Shown here: positions 6,170-13,640 of the stretch, piece by piece
Position numbering within the stretch: the stretch's first letter is position 1
Layout of the letters: every line of letters starts with the position of its first letter
Assembly (NCBI GenBank): GCA_003154855.1
Contig: PMEV01000464.1
Span: 1-21,210, forward strand
Source of the DNA: Bryobacterales bacterium
GTDB lineage: Bacteria; Acidobacteriota; Terriglobia; Bryobacterales; Bryobacteraceae
Length of the DNA stretch: 21,210 nucleotides
Direction: 5' to 3'
The notes under the pieces: generated by a model
What the model was told of the DNA's origin: nothing
Database searches by the model: none
Seen by the model: the letters and a program-made list of their open reading frames with translations, nothing else
Made by a program: the position numbers and the translations under genes

Positions 6170-7900
6170 TTACCCTCCCAGGAGGTCTTCGCCGAAGCCC
6201 TGCTCCGAGTACACCTGCAACTTCAGCGGCCCGGCCGGTTCCGGGTCCTCGGGGCAGTAAAGGACCTCGAGAGGATGTAGCAGGAAGAAATGGAGCTTCT
6301 CGCACAGCGCCGGAATCGCCTCGGGATCGCTGGCGGCCAGGCACACGCCCCCGGTCTGGGCCGCGACCTCGGCCAGGATGCCCGGCGAGCCGCCGGGATC
6401 CGTGAGGGCCACGGCGTGGACCGCCACCTTGGCCGCCCGTGCATCCCGTATGAGGGTTTGCGCGCCCGCGGAATCGAGTTTCGGCATATCGGAGGCGGCG
6501 GTGCGGTCCTCGAGCAGCAACGCGTGGCTGCCGCCCGGGACATGGGTGAGCGTGTTCAGGAGAGTGCGCAGCACCTGTGCGTAGGAGGGCAGCTTCTTCA
6601 GTTCCTCCACTTCCGGATCGAGAGCCGACACGTCCTCTCCCAGAAAAGAGGCGCCGGGGTGGAGGGAACCGGGGTCCGCTTCGGGCGGAGTCTGGCCGAA
6701 CCTGACGATGGCCAGACGGTCGGGCGGGCGTTGGAGCTCCAGGCAGGCTTGAGCGCCCTGTTCGAGCGCTACGCAACTCGGCTGGGTGAAGGCACGCAGT
6801 GCCGGAAGGGCCACTGCCAGCGCCAGGCGGGCGGGGGAACGGGGCCGGCGCACGCTGTATTCCGCAATCATTCGCGGGCCTTGCCAGAGCACGATCCCGG
6901 TGGGCCGCAGCTCTTCTACTTCGCCACCGCCGGGGAGCGATACCGCGGCTCGCACCAACCGCACCCCTTCCGGCTGGCAATACGTCTGGCCAAGAGCGAC
7001 CCGCAACGGCGGAGCTTCGGCGAGGCTGGAGACGGCTTTGTTGAGTATGGAAATCGCCCGGAACACATGCCGGCGGGCGATGGCATCGGGTTCCCCGACC
7101 AAGGGCGCCAGAATGGACAGAAAGCGCGGGTCGCCGGTTTCCGCCATCGCCCAGGCGGCGGTGGCCCGGAACAGGGGCTCGGCATGCGCCGACATTCTCA
7201 CCAGGGGTCCGATCGAGGCGGCGTCTCCCAGGCGGTAGAGCCCCAGCAGCGCGTTGCCCTGCACCCGATTGCTGGGATCGTTGGAGGCCGCCCAGAGCGC
7301 GGCGCGCGCCGCCTCGGTGTCCACGCCCCACAGCGCCTCGACGCAGTTGGCCCGCACGCGCGCATCGGGCTCCCAGGCGGCCTGTGCCACCCCTTGCGTG
7401 CTGCGGTTGGTGCGCCCGATCAGCAGCGCGGCTTTCGAGCGCAGCCGCGGGTCCGGTTGCCGCAAGCACTGTATCAGGATGGGCAGTATCCGGCTGCCAT
7501 CCGCGACCGTCCCGATCACTTCCAGGATTCTCAGCGCGACCGCCGTCTCGATGGGCTGGCCTTCCCGCGCTTGGGAGTTGCCAATCCGCTTGGCGAGCTT
7601 CACCTCCAGCAGCGGATCTTTCCTCATCACCTGACGGGCGATGGCTATGTCGTCCTCCAGGCTGCAGAGAGCGGGGTTGCAGAGGGGCAGCAGGTCCGGC
7701 AGCAGCGCGTGCAGAAAGCGCACGCCGGTTCCGCCGTGCTCTTGCTTCAGCAGGGGCAGAGCGGCCTGGCAGAAGGCCGCGGGGTCGGGGCTCAGCAGGC
7801 CGCGCAGAGTTTCGCGCGCCCGCGGAGAGTCCCGCCCAAAGGCCGCCACTTCCGCCGCAATGCGATCCGCCAGAGTTTGCACGTCACCTGGAACCGGCAC
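6170..7900 (-). CDS. HEAT-repeat protein with degenerate vWA-like C-terminus, paralog 2
   Basis: 576 aa from a GTG at 7900. An ATG at 7954 would add 18 residues, but the GTG matches the start of the neighbouring paralog exactly, the two proteins then align without a gap for about 370 residues, and the ATG region lacks a Shine-Dalgarno. Residues about 1-110 are helical. Residues 115-290 hold HEAT-type repeats (DPRLRSKAALLIGRTN, PDARVRANCVEALWG, NRVQGNALLGLYRLGD, FRATAAWAMAETGDPRF). Residues 300-360 look like the beta segment before vWA in acidobacterial VWFA-related proteins. The vWA-like part runs from RLALAVALP through DRLAIVRFG, HALLLEDRT and ILAEVAAQTGG. The DxSxS metal site is replaced by ALPAL. 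It has no signal peptide and is probably a cytoplasmic scaffold. The stop lies 34 nt before rlmN. Confidence 0.82.
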   Translation of the reverse strand: MPVPGDVQTLADRIAAEVAAFGRDSPRARETLRGLLSPDPAAFCQAALPLLKQEHGGTGVRFLHALLPDLLPLCNPALCSLEDDIAIARQVMRKDPLLEVKLAKRIGNSQAREGQPIETAVALRILEVIGTVADGSRILPILIQCLRQPDPRLRSKAALLIGRTNRSTQGVAQAAWEPDARVRANCVEALWGVDTEAARAALWAASNDPSNRVQGNALLGLYRLGDAASIGPLVRMSAHAEPLFRATAAWAMAETGDPRFLSILAPLVGEPDAIARRHVFRAISILNKAVSSLAEAPPLRVALGQTYCQPEGVRLVRAAVSLPGGGEVEELRPTGIVLWQGPRMIAEYSVRRPRSPARLALAVALPALRAFTQPSCVALEQGAQACLELQRPPDRLAIVRFGQTPPEADPGSLHPGASFLGEDVSALDPEVEELKKLPSYAQVLRTLLNTLTHVPGGSHALLLEDRTAASDMPKLDSAGAQTLIRDARAAKVAVHAVALTDPGGSPGILAEVAAQTGGVCLAASDPEAIPALCEKLHFFLLHPLEVLYCPEDPEPAGPLKLQVYSEQGFGEDLLGG

Positions 7901-7951
7901 TAGACTGGCACCTGTACAGCAATCGTCACGAGCGGGAAAACCTTTAGCCGG
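7901..7951 (-). promoter_or_regulatory. Duplicated leader of HEAT paralog 2
   Basis: The minus-strand sequence has CCGGCTAAAGGTTTT, CGCTCG and TGTACAGGTGCCAGTCTA before the GTG at 7900. It matches the leader of paralog 1 block by block. Conservation of this stretch as leader, with a translation stop in the corresponding frame of the other copy, argues that 7901-7954 is non-coding and that translation begins at the GTG. Confidence 0.45.
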
Positions 7952-7969
7952 CATCGAGGAGTCCCGAAG

Positions 7970-9709
7970 CTACAAGCCCAAGACATCCTCGCCGCGGCCC
8001 TGTGGGGAATAGACCTGCAACTTCAGCGGCCCGTCCGGTTCGGGTTCCCCGGGGCGATAGAGCAGCTCACAGGGATGGAGCAGGACGAAATACAGCCTCT
8101 CGCAAAGCGCGGCGAACTTGGCGGGCTCGCTGGTAGTGAGGCACAGGCCCCCAGTCAGCGCCGCGACTTCGGCCAGGATGCCGGACGAGCCGCCGGGCTC
8201 GATGAGAGCGACGGCGTGGATCGCGACCTCGGCGGCCTTGGCATCGGCAATCACAAGCTGCCAGCGTTCGGGGGGCAGTTCGTGGCGGACGCTTCCGGCG
8301 GAGCAGTCCTCGAGGAGCAGCAAGTGGCGGCTCCCGCCGGCCTGGGCTACCGTGCCCAGCAGCGCCTGAATCCCATCGGCGAGAGTGAAACGGTTCTCGG
8401 CGGCGTTCAGCGCCTCGATCAAAGCCGGGTTGCACTGGAGCAAGGCACAGGCGGGTGGGGCGGCGGGTTCGGGCTCCTCGCCGGGGGCGCCCTCCGGCGG
8501 CTGGCAGCTCCGCAGGATGGCCCAGCGATCGGCTTCGCGTTTCGTGGCCAGGCAAGTCAGGACGCCGCTCTCGAGGATTGCGACCTGGGCATCGGAACCA
8601 CTCTGTCTGGCCGGAAGCGCCACTCCCAGCGACAACCAATCGGCCGGTTGGAGCTTTCGCAAAGCGTAATCCGCGATCAGCCGCTGGCCTTGCCAGAGCG
8701 CCACTTCGGTCGGCCGCAGCCCCTGCAGGTCGCTGCCGTCCAACTGCGCTACGCCGGCCCGGACTAACCGCATCCCGTCCGGCAGCGAAGAGGTCTGGCC
8801 CAGCGCGACCCGCAACGCGGGCGCCTGGGCGCGGCGGGAGACGGCTTTGTTGAGTCGCGCGAGCGCCCGGAACACGTTGCGGCGGGCTACGGAATTGGTT
8901 TCTCCGATCATCTGCGCCAGGCAGGGGAGGAATCGCGGATCGCCGGTTTGCCCCATCGTCCAGGCCGCCGTGGCCCGGAACGCGGACACCGCGTGCGTCG
9001 CCATCTTCAGGATCGAGTGGATCGCGGAGGCGTCCCCCAGCCGGTACAGCCCCAACAGGGCATTGCCCAGCACCCGGTTGTTCCGGTCCTTCATGGCCGC
9101 GAGAAACACGGCGTGCACCGCCCCCGTTTCCTCGCCCCACAACGCCTCGAGGCTGTTGGCGCGCACGCGCGCATCCGGCTCCCGCAGGAACTGCTCCACC
9201 CATGGCGCGCTCTTATTGGTGCGCCCCACCAGCAAGGCGGCCTTCGAGCGCAGCCGCGGGTCCGGTTGCCGCAATACCTGAATAAGCACGGGCAGAATCC
9301 GGCTTCCATCGGCGATAGCTGCGAGCACCTCCAGGATGCGGAGGGTCACGGCGTTTTCGAGCGGCTGGTTTCCCAGCGCCATCGAGTTCGAGATCCGCCG
9401 TGCCAGTTTCACGTCCAGCAGCGGCTCCTTCTCCATCAGCGCGCGGGCGATGGCCACATCGTCTTCCAGCGAGGCCAGCGCGGGATTGCAAAGCGGCAGA
9501 ACGCCCGTCAGGAGCGTATAGAGGAACTGCACGCCGACTCTTGCAAGGCCTTCCTTGAGCAGAGGCACCGCAGCCCGGCAGAACCCCGGCGCGTCGGCGG
9601 CCAGCAGTTCGCCCAACACGGTCCGCACCCGTAGGGGATCCTCCCCATAAGCCGCCACTTCCGCCGCGAGGCGATCCGCAAGAGTCTGGATGGAGATGGA
9701 AACCGGCAC
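7970..9709 (-). CDS. HEAT-repeat protein with degenerate vWA-like C-terminus, paralog 1
   Basis: 579 aa from a GTG at 9709; an in-frame stop lies upstream without an ATG between. The architecture matches the next gene downstream: helical N-terminus, HEAT-type repeats at about 115-290 (DPRLRSKAALLVGRTN, PDARVRANSLEALWG, NRVLGNALLGLYRLGD), a beta segment at 300-360 (MRLVRAGV, LRPTEVALWQGQRLI), then a vWA-like region (DWLSLGVALP, DRWAILRS, HLLLLEDCS, ILAEVAALTGG). As in the paralog, the expected DxSxS motif is absent (ALPAR at that place). The linker at about 405-430 is Pro/Glu/Ala-rich and differs most between copies. No signal peptide or membrane helix is visible. The gene follows the CpaE-like gene by 84 nt, and its leader is itself part of the duplication. 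Probable protein-protein interaction role (inference). Confidence 0.85.
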   Translation of the reverse strand: MPVSISIQTLADRLAAEVAAYGEDPLRVRTVLGELLAADAPGFCRAAVPLLKEGLARVGVQFLYTLLTGVLPLCNPALASLEDDVAIARALMEKEPLLDVKLARRISNSMALGNQPLENAVTLRILEVLAAIADGSRILPVLIQVLRQPDPRLRSKAALLVGRTNKSAPWVEQFLREPDARVRANSLEALWGEETGAVHAVFLAAMKDRNNRVLGNALLGLYRLGDASAIHSILKMATHAVSAFRATAAWTMGQTGDPRFLPCLAQMIGETNSVARRNVFRALARLNKAVSRRAQAPALRVALGQTSSLPDGMRLVRAGVAQLDGSDLQGLRPTEVALWQGQRLIADYALRKLQPADWLSLGVALPARQSGSDAQVAILESGVLTCLATKREADRWAILRSCQPPEGAPGEEPEPAAPPACALLQCNPALIEALNAAENRFTLADGIQALLGTVAQAGGSRHLLLLEDCSAGSVRHELPPERWQLVIADAKAAEVAIHAVALIEPGGSSGILAEVAALTGGLCLTTSEPAKFAALCERLYFVLLHPCELLYRPGEPEPDGPLKLQVYSPQGRGEDVLGL

Positions 9710-9761
9710 TCTACTGGTCCCTGTATAGGCATCGACCCGAGCGCCAAAAGCTTTAAGCCGG
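9710..9761 (-). promoter_or_regulatory. Duplicated leader of HEAT paralog 1
   Basis: Read on the minus strand, this stretch contains CCGGCTTAAAGCTTTTGG, a GCGCTCGGG block and TATACAGGGACCAGTAGA, ending at the GTG start. The same blocks, slightly diverged, precede the second paralog (7901-7951), so leader and gene were duplicated together. AGGGA about 9 nt before the GTG is the likely ribosome-binding site. The TTAAAGCTTTT block is the only AT-rich part and may hold a promoter element. Confidence 0.45.
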
Positions 9762-9793
9762 ATTGGGCTTGAGACCCACCCGTCAGGGGACCG

Positions 9794-10972
9794 CTACAGC
9801 TCCGCGGCGCGGGCTCGAAACTGGCGGAAAAGCGAGAACTTGGACTCGCGCCGCTCCGGGGCGGGCTGGCCGGAGACCTTGAAGGCGAGCTGCGTCAGCC
9901 GCCGGCCCAGGTCCGAGCTGGGGGAAACCAGCCGGCCCTCGGAGTGAGCCTCGACGACCGCGTCGTAGTCCTCGGGCAGGTAGGCCTCGACCGGCAAGGA
10001 GAAGAGTCTCTCCATGTCCTTGGAATCGGGAGCGTGTTCCGCCCGGACGCGATTCACCACCAGCCGCGGCCGTTCCGCCGTGAGCTGGCTCGATACCAGC
10101 TTCTGAATCGCCCGGCGCGCCTGGTACAGAGCCGCGACCTCGGGAGTGGTCACGATGTACAGGGTGTCGAGTTCCGGAATCAGAGCCATGGAAAGCGGCG
10201 AGAGGCCCTGGCCCAGATCGGCCACCACCCAGTCGTAATTCGCGCGGGCGAATCGCAGCACGGTGCTGAAGCTGTTGGAGGAGGGCAACTCGCCCAGACA
10301 GATTTCGACCGGAGCGGTGAGCGCGTCCAGGCGCGGCTGCACGGCGTGCACCATGCCTTTCCAAAGGCTCAAGTCCAGTCGCGACAGGTTTTTGGCGACA
10401 TCCAGCACGGAACGGGAGGGGTCGGCTCTCAGCCAGAAACCCAACATGCCGGAGGTTGGGTCGAAGTCGGCGGCCAGAACGCTGGCGGTGGTGATCCGGC
10501 GCAACTCGGCGGCCAGGTGGCAGGCTATCATGGTGGCGCCACAGCCGCCCTGCGCGGAGAGCAGCCCGATGGTCTTGCCGCTGCGATTCGCGGGCGCCGT
10601 CAAGAGCCGTTCGGCGGCGATCTTATCCAGTGCGCCCTGGAAAGTCTGGCTGCTGATGGGCGGGCTTACGAATTCGCGCGCCCCGGCGCGTACCGCAGCC
10701 AGAATCACGTCGGGATCGGCGGTGACATGGGCCGCAATCACCGGCGGAGGAGAAGGCATGGTCTTGAGCGTCGCCATGATCTCGAAGGCGCTGCGGTGTC
10801 CGAAGTCCAGCACCAGCACCTCGGGATTCGAGTACTCCGGGGCGGAGGTGTCGGCGCCGATGGGGGAGATGGCGAAAGCGACGCGGACCTTCAAATGGTT
10901 CAGGCAATCCACAATGGTGTGCCGAAGGTTGGGATCGGCGACGATGATTCCCACGTTGAGAGCGCGGGTCAT
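9794..10972 (-). CDS. CpaE/TadZ-like pseudo-receiver plus ParA/MinD-fold protein
   Basis: 392 aa from the ATG at 10972, which overlaps the stop of the kinase gene as ATGA; a longer frame upstream lies inside the kinase gene and was rejected. Residues 1-120 form a receiver-like domain with VADPN and EVLVLDFG (Asp56 in the phospho-acceptor place) but FVSPPI where FxxKP is expected. Residues 134-370 are a ParA/MinD fold: TIGLLSAQGGCGATMIACHL, VLAADFDPTSGMLGFWL, WVVADLGQGLSPLSMALI, LYIVTTPEV and RPRLVVNRV. The deviant Walker A motif KGGxGKT is QGGCGAT (141-147), so the signature Lys and the phosphate-binding Lys are both missing. CpaE/TadZ proteins place pili or other polar machines, and several have altered Walker A motifs. 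No pilus genes are visible nearby. Coupling to the kinase suggests a shared signalling task. Confidence 0.85.
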   Translation of the reverse strand: MTRALNVGIIVADPNLRHTIVDCLNHLKVRVAFAISPIGADTSAPEYSNPEVLVLDFGHRSAFEIMATLKTMPSPPPVIAAHVTADPDVILAAVRAGAREFVSPPISSQTFQGALDKIAAERLLTAPANRSGKTIGLLSAQGGCGATMIACHLAAELRRITTASVLAADFDPTSGMLGFWLRADPSRSVLDVAKNLSRLDLSLWKGMVHAVQPRLDALTAPVEICLGELPSSNSFSTVLRFARANYDWVVADLGQGLSPLSMALIPELDTLYIVTTPEVAALYQARRAIQKLVSSQLTAERPRLVVNRVRAEHAPDSKDMERLFSLPVEAYLPEDYDAVVEAHSEGRLVSPSSDLGRRLTQLAFKVSGQPAPERRESKFSLFRQFRARAAEL

Positions 10973-12132
10973 TCGGCCGCCTCCAGCTCCCCGGCGGGAG
11001 CCAGCGGAAGGCTGAGGACGAAGGTCGTCCCCTCCTGCCGGGTGGAGCGGAAAGAGACCGTTCCACCCAGGAACCGCTCCGCGATCAGCTTCATGAGGTA
11101 GGCGCCAAAACCACGGCCGGGGCCCTTGGTCGAGAAGCCGCGCTGGAAGATCTGGAGCTGGACATCGCGCGGCATCTCGCCATCGTTGTGCACCCACAGT
11201 TCGGCGCGCTGGCCGGAGACGCGACAGCCCAGCGTCACGGCCGACGGCGGCGGGGAGCCCTCCAGCGCATTCAGCAGCATGCGCCGCAAGATTCCGCGGA
11301 GATGCCCTTGATCGGTGACCACCTCAACCTCTTCCGCGGCGGAGGAGATGAGGATCTGGCGGCCCTGGGCGGCCTCGTCGAACTGAAACTCGGCCGCCCC
11401 CTGGCGAAGGGCCCCGAGCGCGGAGGTCTGGCGGGGCGCGATGCGCAGTTCGCCCGCCTCCGCCAGCGTGAGTTCGGTGTAAGTGTGTAGCGTGGAAGCC
11501 AACTGAAACGCGGTGGCCGCCAGCGCCAGAGCGGTCCGCTCGCGAAGTTCCGGCGCATTTGCGGCGCTCAGACCGGCCGCCAGCGCCTCGATCTCGGAGG
11601 TCCGGGCCAGCAGCTTCGGCAGAAGCGCATGCTCGAGGAACTCCCCTCGAACGCGGTCCCCGATATCGGCCGTGAACAGGATGGTAAACTGCTCCCCGCC
11701 AATCGCCAGCGGCGTCGCGCTCACTTCCAGGTCGATGCACTCCTCGCCCTGGCCGGATAGCCGGCGCATGCGGCAGATCTGGGTGTTGGCCCGTCCCGCC
11801 TGGGAACTCAGAATTCCACCCAGCGCACCACATAGCCCGCAGGCCTGGTTGGTTCCGCAACCGTTCGCGGCGTCCTCCGCGTTCCGGCACTCGAAGACTT
11901 CACCCGGACGGAGGCCCAGAACTTCCTCCAGCGCCGTCGCGCCCACGAACTCCAGCACGTGATGGTTGGCGGCGACGACCTGCCGCTGCCGGTTCAACAC
12001 CATCGCCATCACGGGCGCGGCGTTCAGGATCTTCAGCACCGGCGCGGCGGACTCGATGAGCCTGGACTGGTCCAGGATGGCATCGGCGCCCACCCGGTCG
12101 GCTGGGGAGGGGGACATCGGTAAGCTACTCAT
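10969..12132 (-). CDS. PAS-domain histidine kinase with Cys-rich PAS loop
   Basis: 387 aa from the ATG at 12132 (AGGA upstream; a second Met at residue 6 is an alternative). Residues about 30-155 are a PAS domain with KILNAAPVMAMVLNRQRQVV. Inside it is a Cys-rich loop: Cys82, Cys92, Cys98 and Cys101 in the pattern FECRNAE, GCGTNQACGLCG, plus Cys120 and Cys132. A short helical region includes FLEHALLPKLL; His168 is the best phospho-acceptor candidate, though the H-box is weak. The HATPase domain has LLNALEG (N-box, Asn288), HNDGEMP (G1), and FSTKGPGRGFGAYLMKLIAERF (334-355). No membrane segment is seen, so it is a cytoplasmic sensor. The Cys set may bind a metal, Fe-S cluster or heme, or sense redox (inference). 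It is coupled to the CpaE-like gene and probably autoregulated or regulated through the tandem repeat at its start. Confidence 0.88.
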   Translation of the reverse strand: MSSLPMSPSPADRVGADAILDQSRLIESAAPVLKILNAAPVMAMVLNRQRQVVAANHHVLEFVGATALEEVLGLRPGEVFECRNAEDAANGCGTNQACGLCGALGGILSSQAGRANTQICRMRRLSGQGEECIDLEVSATPLAIGGEQFTILFTADIGDRVRGEFLEHALLPKLLARTSEIEALAAGLSAANAPELRERTALALAATAFQLASTLHTYTELTLAEAGELRIAPRQTSALGALRQGAAEFQFDEAAQGRQILISSAAEEVEVVTDQGHLRGILRRMLLNALEGSPPPSAVTLGCRVSGQRAELWVHNDGEMPRDVQLQIFQRGFSTKGPGRGFGAYLMKLIAERFLGGTVSFRSTRQEGTTFVLSLPLAPAGELEAAE

Positions 12133-12159
12133 AATGAAAATATCCTAATGAAGGTATCC
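12132..12159 (-). repeat. Tandem 14-bp direct repeat at the kinase start
   Basis: On the plus strand TAATGAAAATATCC (12132-12145) is followed directly by TAATGAAGGTATCC (12146-12159), identical at 12 of 14 positions. The first copy touches the kinase start codon (12130-12132). It is AT-rich against the surrounding GC-rich DNA. Two adjacent half-site-like repeats over the leader of a sensor gene suggest a regulator-binding site or an upstream promoter region. A GGATAC at 12192-12197 is inverted relative to the GTATCC of the repeat. No gene lies in the 12133-12213 gap. Confidence 0.5.
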
Positions 12160-12213
12160 TACTACGTATTCGATCCGGCTGGTTGGATTTCGGATACGAG
12201 AATTTGGCCGGCG

Positions 12214-12975
12214 TCACCAGAGTTGGTACCACTTCCGCGGGGCAGGCGGCTCCGCCGGGGGCGCCGGGGGGAGCGGATCCCCAGTCAGCACCGCGCCGGG
12301 GTTGGCGACGAACAGCCGTTCGGCGAGCGCGCCTCCGAAGCGCTTGGCGACCTCCCGGTAGGCCAGGTCCAGCCGGGGAGGACGATCCTGGCTGTCGTGA
12401 GCGTCGCTGGCCACGAAATGCACCAGCCCCCGCTTCAGCAGTTCCCGGGAGATGTCCCGCGCTCCCGATCCGAACCGGCCCAGCAGCGACTGCCCGGTCA
12501 CCTGCACCAGGCAACCCCGTTCCGCCCAGCTCTGGATCTGATCCAGGCGGCGGTGCAGCAGGTAGTTGCGCTCCGGATGCGTGATGATGGGGACGATGCC
12601 CGCCTCGAGCAGGCGCACGAACACGTCGTCGGTGGACTTGGCAATCAACAGGTCGGAGAACTCCACCAGCAGGTACTTTTTGTGGTTGATGGTGAACTTC
12701 TCCGGATGGGCCAGGGCGTCCTGAATGTTGTCGTAGTAGAAATGAAAATCGCAGCCGCAATGCAGGCGGACGGCGCTCCCGAAAGCCTCCGCCAGTTCGG
12801 CCAGTTTCTCTGCGACGACGTCGGGGTCGAAGCGGAACTGGAGGTTGGCATGCGGCGTGGCCACCAGGTCGGTGGTGCCCGTTTCGGCCGCCACGGCGAG
12901 CATCTTCAGGCTTTCCTCGAGGCTGGGCGACCCATCGTCCAGGCCCGGAAGCACGTGCGAATGGATGTCGATCAT
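12214..12975 (-). CDS. CpsB/CapC-type PHP-fold protein-tyrosine phosphatase
   Basis: 253 aa. The PHP metal-site residues are all present with spacing close to pneumococcal CpsB: MIDIHSH (His5, His7), TPH (His42), LLVEFSD (Glu105), THPERN (His133, Arg136) and ASDAHD (Asp191, His193). The family uses a manganese-dependent PHP site to remove phosphate from tyrosine kinases that control capsule or exopolysaccharide polymerisation, in the cytoplasm. No Wzc-type kinase or polysaccharide gene is in the window, so the partner lies elsewhere. The C-terminus is Pro-rich with a basic-aromatic tail (RKWYQLW). It follows the membrane coiled-coil gene by 86 nt with no gene between, and the kinase follows 81 nt downstream on the same strand. 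Confidence 0.93.
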   Translation of the reverse strand: MIDIHSHVLPGLDDGSPSLEESLKMLAVAAETGTTDLVATPHANLQFRFDPDVVAEKLAELAEAFGSAVRLHCGCDFHFYYDNIQDALAHPEKFTINHKKYLLVEFSDLLIAKSTDDVFVRLLEAGIVPIITHPERNYLLHRRLDQIQSWAERGCLVQVTGQSLLGRFGSGARDISRELLKRGLVHFVASDAHDSQDRPPRLDLAYREVAKRFGGALAERLFVANPGAVLTGDPLPPAPPAEPPAPRKWYQLW

Positions 12976-13061
12976 TCGAGACCTGCCCCCCCCTTCGGCC
13001 CCGAGCCCTCGCCAGCCTGCATCGCCAGCGTCTCGCGACGATACCGCGCCGGGGAAGCGGG

Positions 13062-13565
13062 CTAGATGAACATCTCCTCGTCGTGAGTGGCCTGCTCGAC
13101 CGTGGTCCGGCGCCCGCCCAGCAGGACCGACAGCCCGGCCCGGATGCCCGCCGAAAGGGCGTTGATCTGCCGGATCGGCTTCAGAATGCTGTTCTGGAGC
13201 AGGCTGGTGGTTTCCTGGAAGCGGTTCACCGTGTCGTCGACGACCATCTCGATCCGGTCCATCTGCGCGCGGGTGCGGGCGGCGGCTTCCCCCATCAACT
13301 CGTCCACCACGACCAACTGCTTCCGGCCGAGCGCCAGCACCTGGCGGGCCTCCTCGGAGATCTCCGCCACCTGGGCGCGGCTTTCCTCAAACAGACGCTG
13401 CCCGGATTCGGCCATCGGCTCGATCTTGGCGCTCAGAGCGGAGAGCTGCTCCCGCATGGCGCTCGAGGTGCGGTACATCGCGAACATGAGGCAGGCTTGA
13501 ACCACGATGGCGACTGCCGCCACCAGGAAGGCGCCCACCATAATCCATTGAGTGTGTGGGTCCAT
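13062..13565 (-). CDS. DUF948-like single-pass membrane coiled-coil protein
   Basis: 167 aa from the ATG at 13565. One membrane helix lies at about 8-32 (WIMVGAFLVAAVAIVVQACL). It is followed by a long amphipathic helix, about 35-140, rich in Glu, Gln, Arg and Val (SAMREQLSALSAKIEPMAES, EISEEARQVLALGRKQLV), as in DUF948-type proteins. Then comes ILKPIRQINALSAGIRAGLS and an acidic tail. It probably sits in the inner membrane with the coiled coil in the cytoplasm or periplasm. Pairing with a YtxH gene just upstream is common in this kind of locus (from memory), and the two are usually treated as envelope or stress-related. The exact role is unknown. No clear Shine-Dalgarno precedes the start. 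Confidence 0.8.
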   Translation of the reverse strand: MDPHTQWIMVGAFLVAAVAIVVQACLMFAMYRTSSAMREQLSALSAKIEPMAESGQRLFEESRAQVAEISEEARQVLALGRKQLVVVDELMGEAAARTRAQMDRIEMVVDDTVNRFQETTSLLQNSILKPIRQINALSAGIRAGLSVLLGGRRTTVEQATHDEEMFI

Positions 13566-13593
13566 GAAGCTGACCGATTCCTTCGCGCTAGCC

Positions 13594-13621
13594 GGGCCCG
13601 TCCATTCCCGCGAACGGGCCC
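13594..13621 (-). repeat. Intercistronic hairpin between the YtxH and DUF948-like genes
   Basis: GGGCCCGT (13594-13601) and ACGGGCCC (13614-13621) form a perfect 8-bp stem around a 12-nt loop in the 75-nt gap between the YtxH-like gene and the DUF948-like gene. There is no T-tract on the minus-strand side, so it is likelier an mRNA processing or stability element than a full terminator. Confidence 0.45.
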
Positions 13622-13640
13622 CGCCGCGATGAGCGCATGT

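Larger units (their letters stand above)
6170..9761 (-). repeat. Tandem gene duplication (two copies of about 1.8 kb)
   Basis: The two HEAT/vWA-like genes and their leaders form a direct tandem duplication with a period near 1.81 kb. DNA identity is still high in patches: AGCGCAGCCGCGGGTCCGGT occurs in both copies (starting near 7438 and 9247). The protein segment around residues 120-160 is nearly identical, while the C-terminal linker has diverged, so the duplication is old but both copies have been kept intact. Confidence 0.85.

Noticed and set aside
5131..7903. Long plus-strand frames opposite rlmN and HEAT paralog 2
   Set aside because: They mirror strongly supported minus-strand genes and show only Arg/Gly/Ala/Gln-rich translations without motifs.
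9485..9493. Third partial copy of the XRE-site motif (ATTGCAAAG)
   Set aside because: Only nine bases match, it is inside a coding region, and the second half TGCGATAT is absent.
6170..9761. Tandem repeat as a mobile element or composite transposon
   Set aside because: No transposase, terminal inverted repeats or target-site duplication is seen; a plain gene duplication explains it.
10973..11197. 75-residue N-terminal extension of the CpaE-like protein
   Set aside because: It lies in the kinase gene in another frame and is low complexity; the ATGA overlap at 10969-10972 marks the real start.
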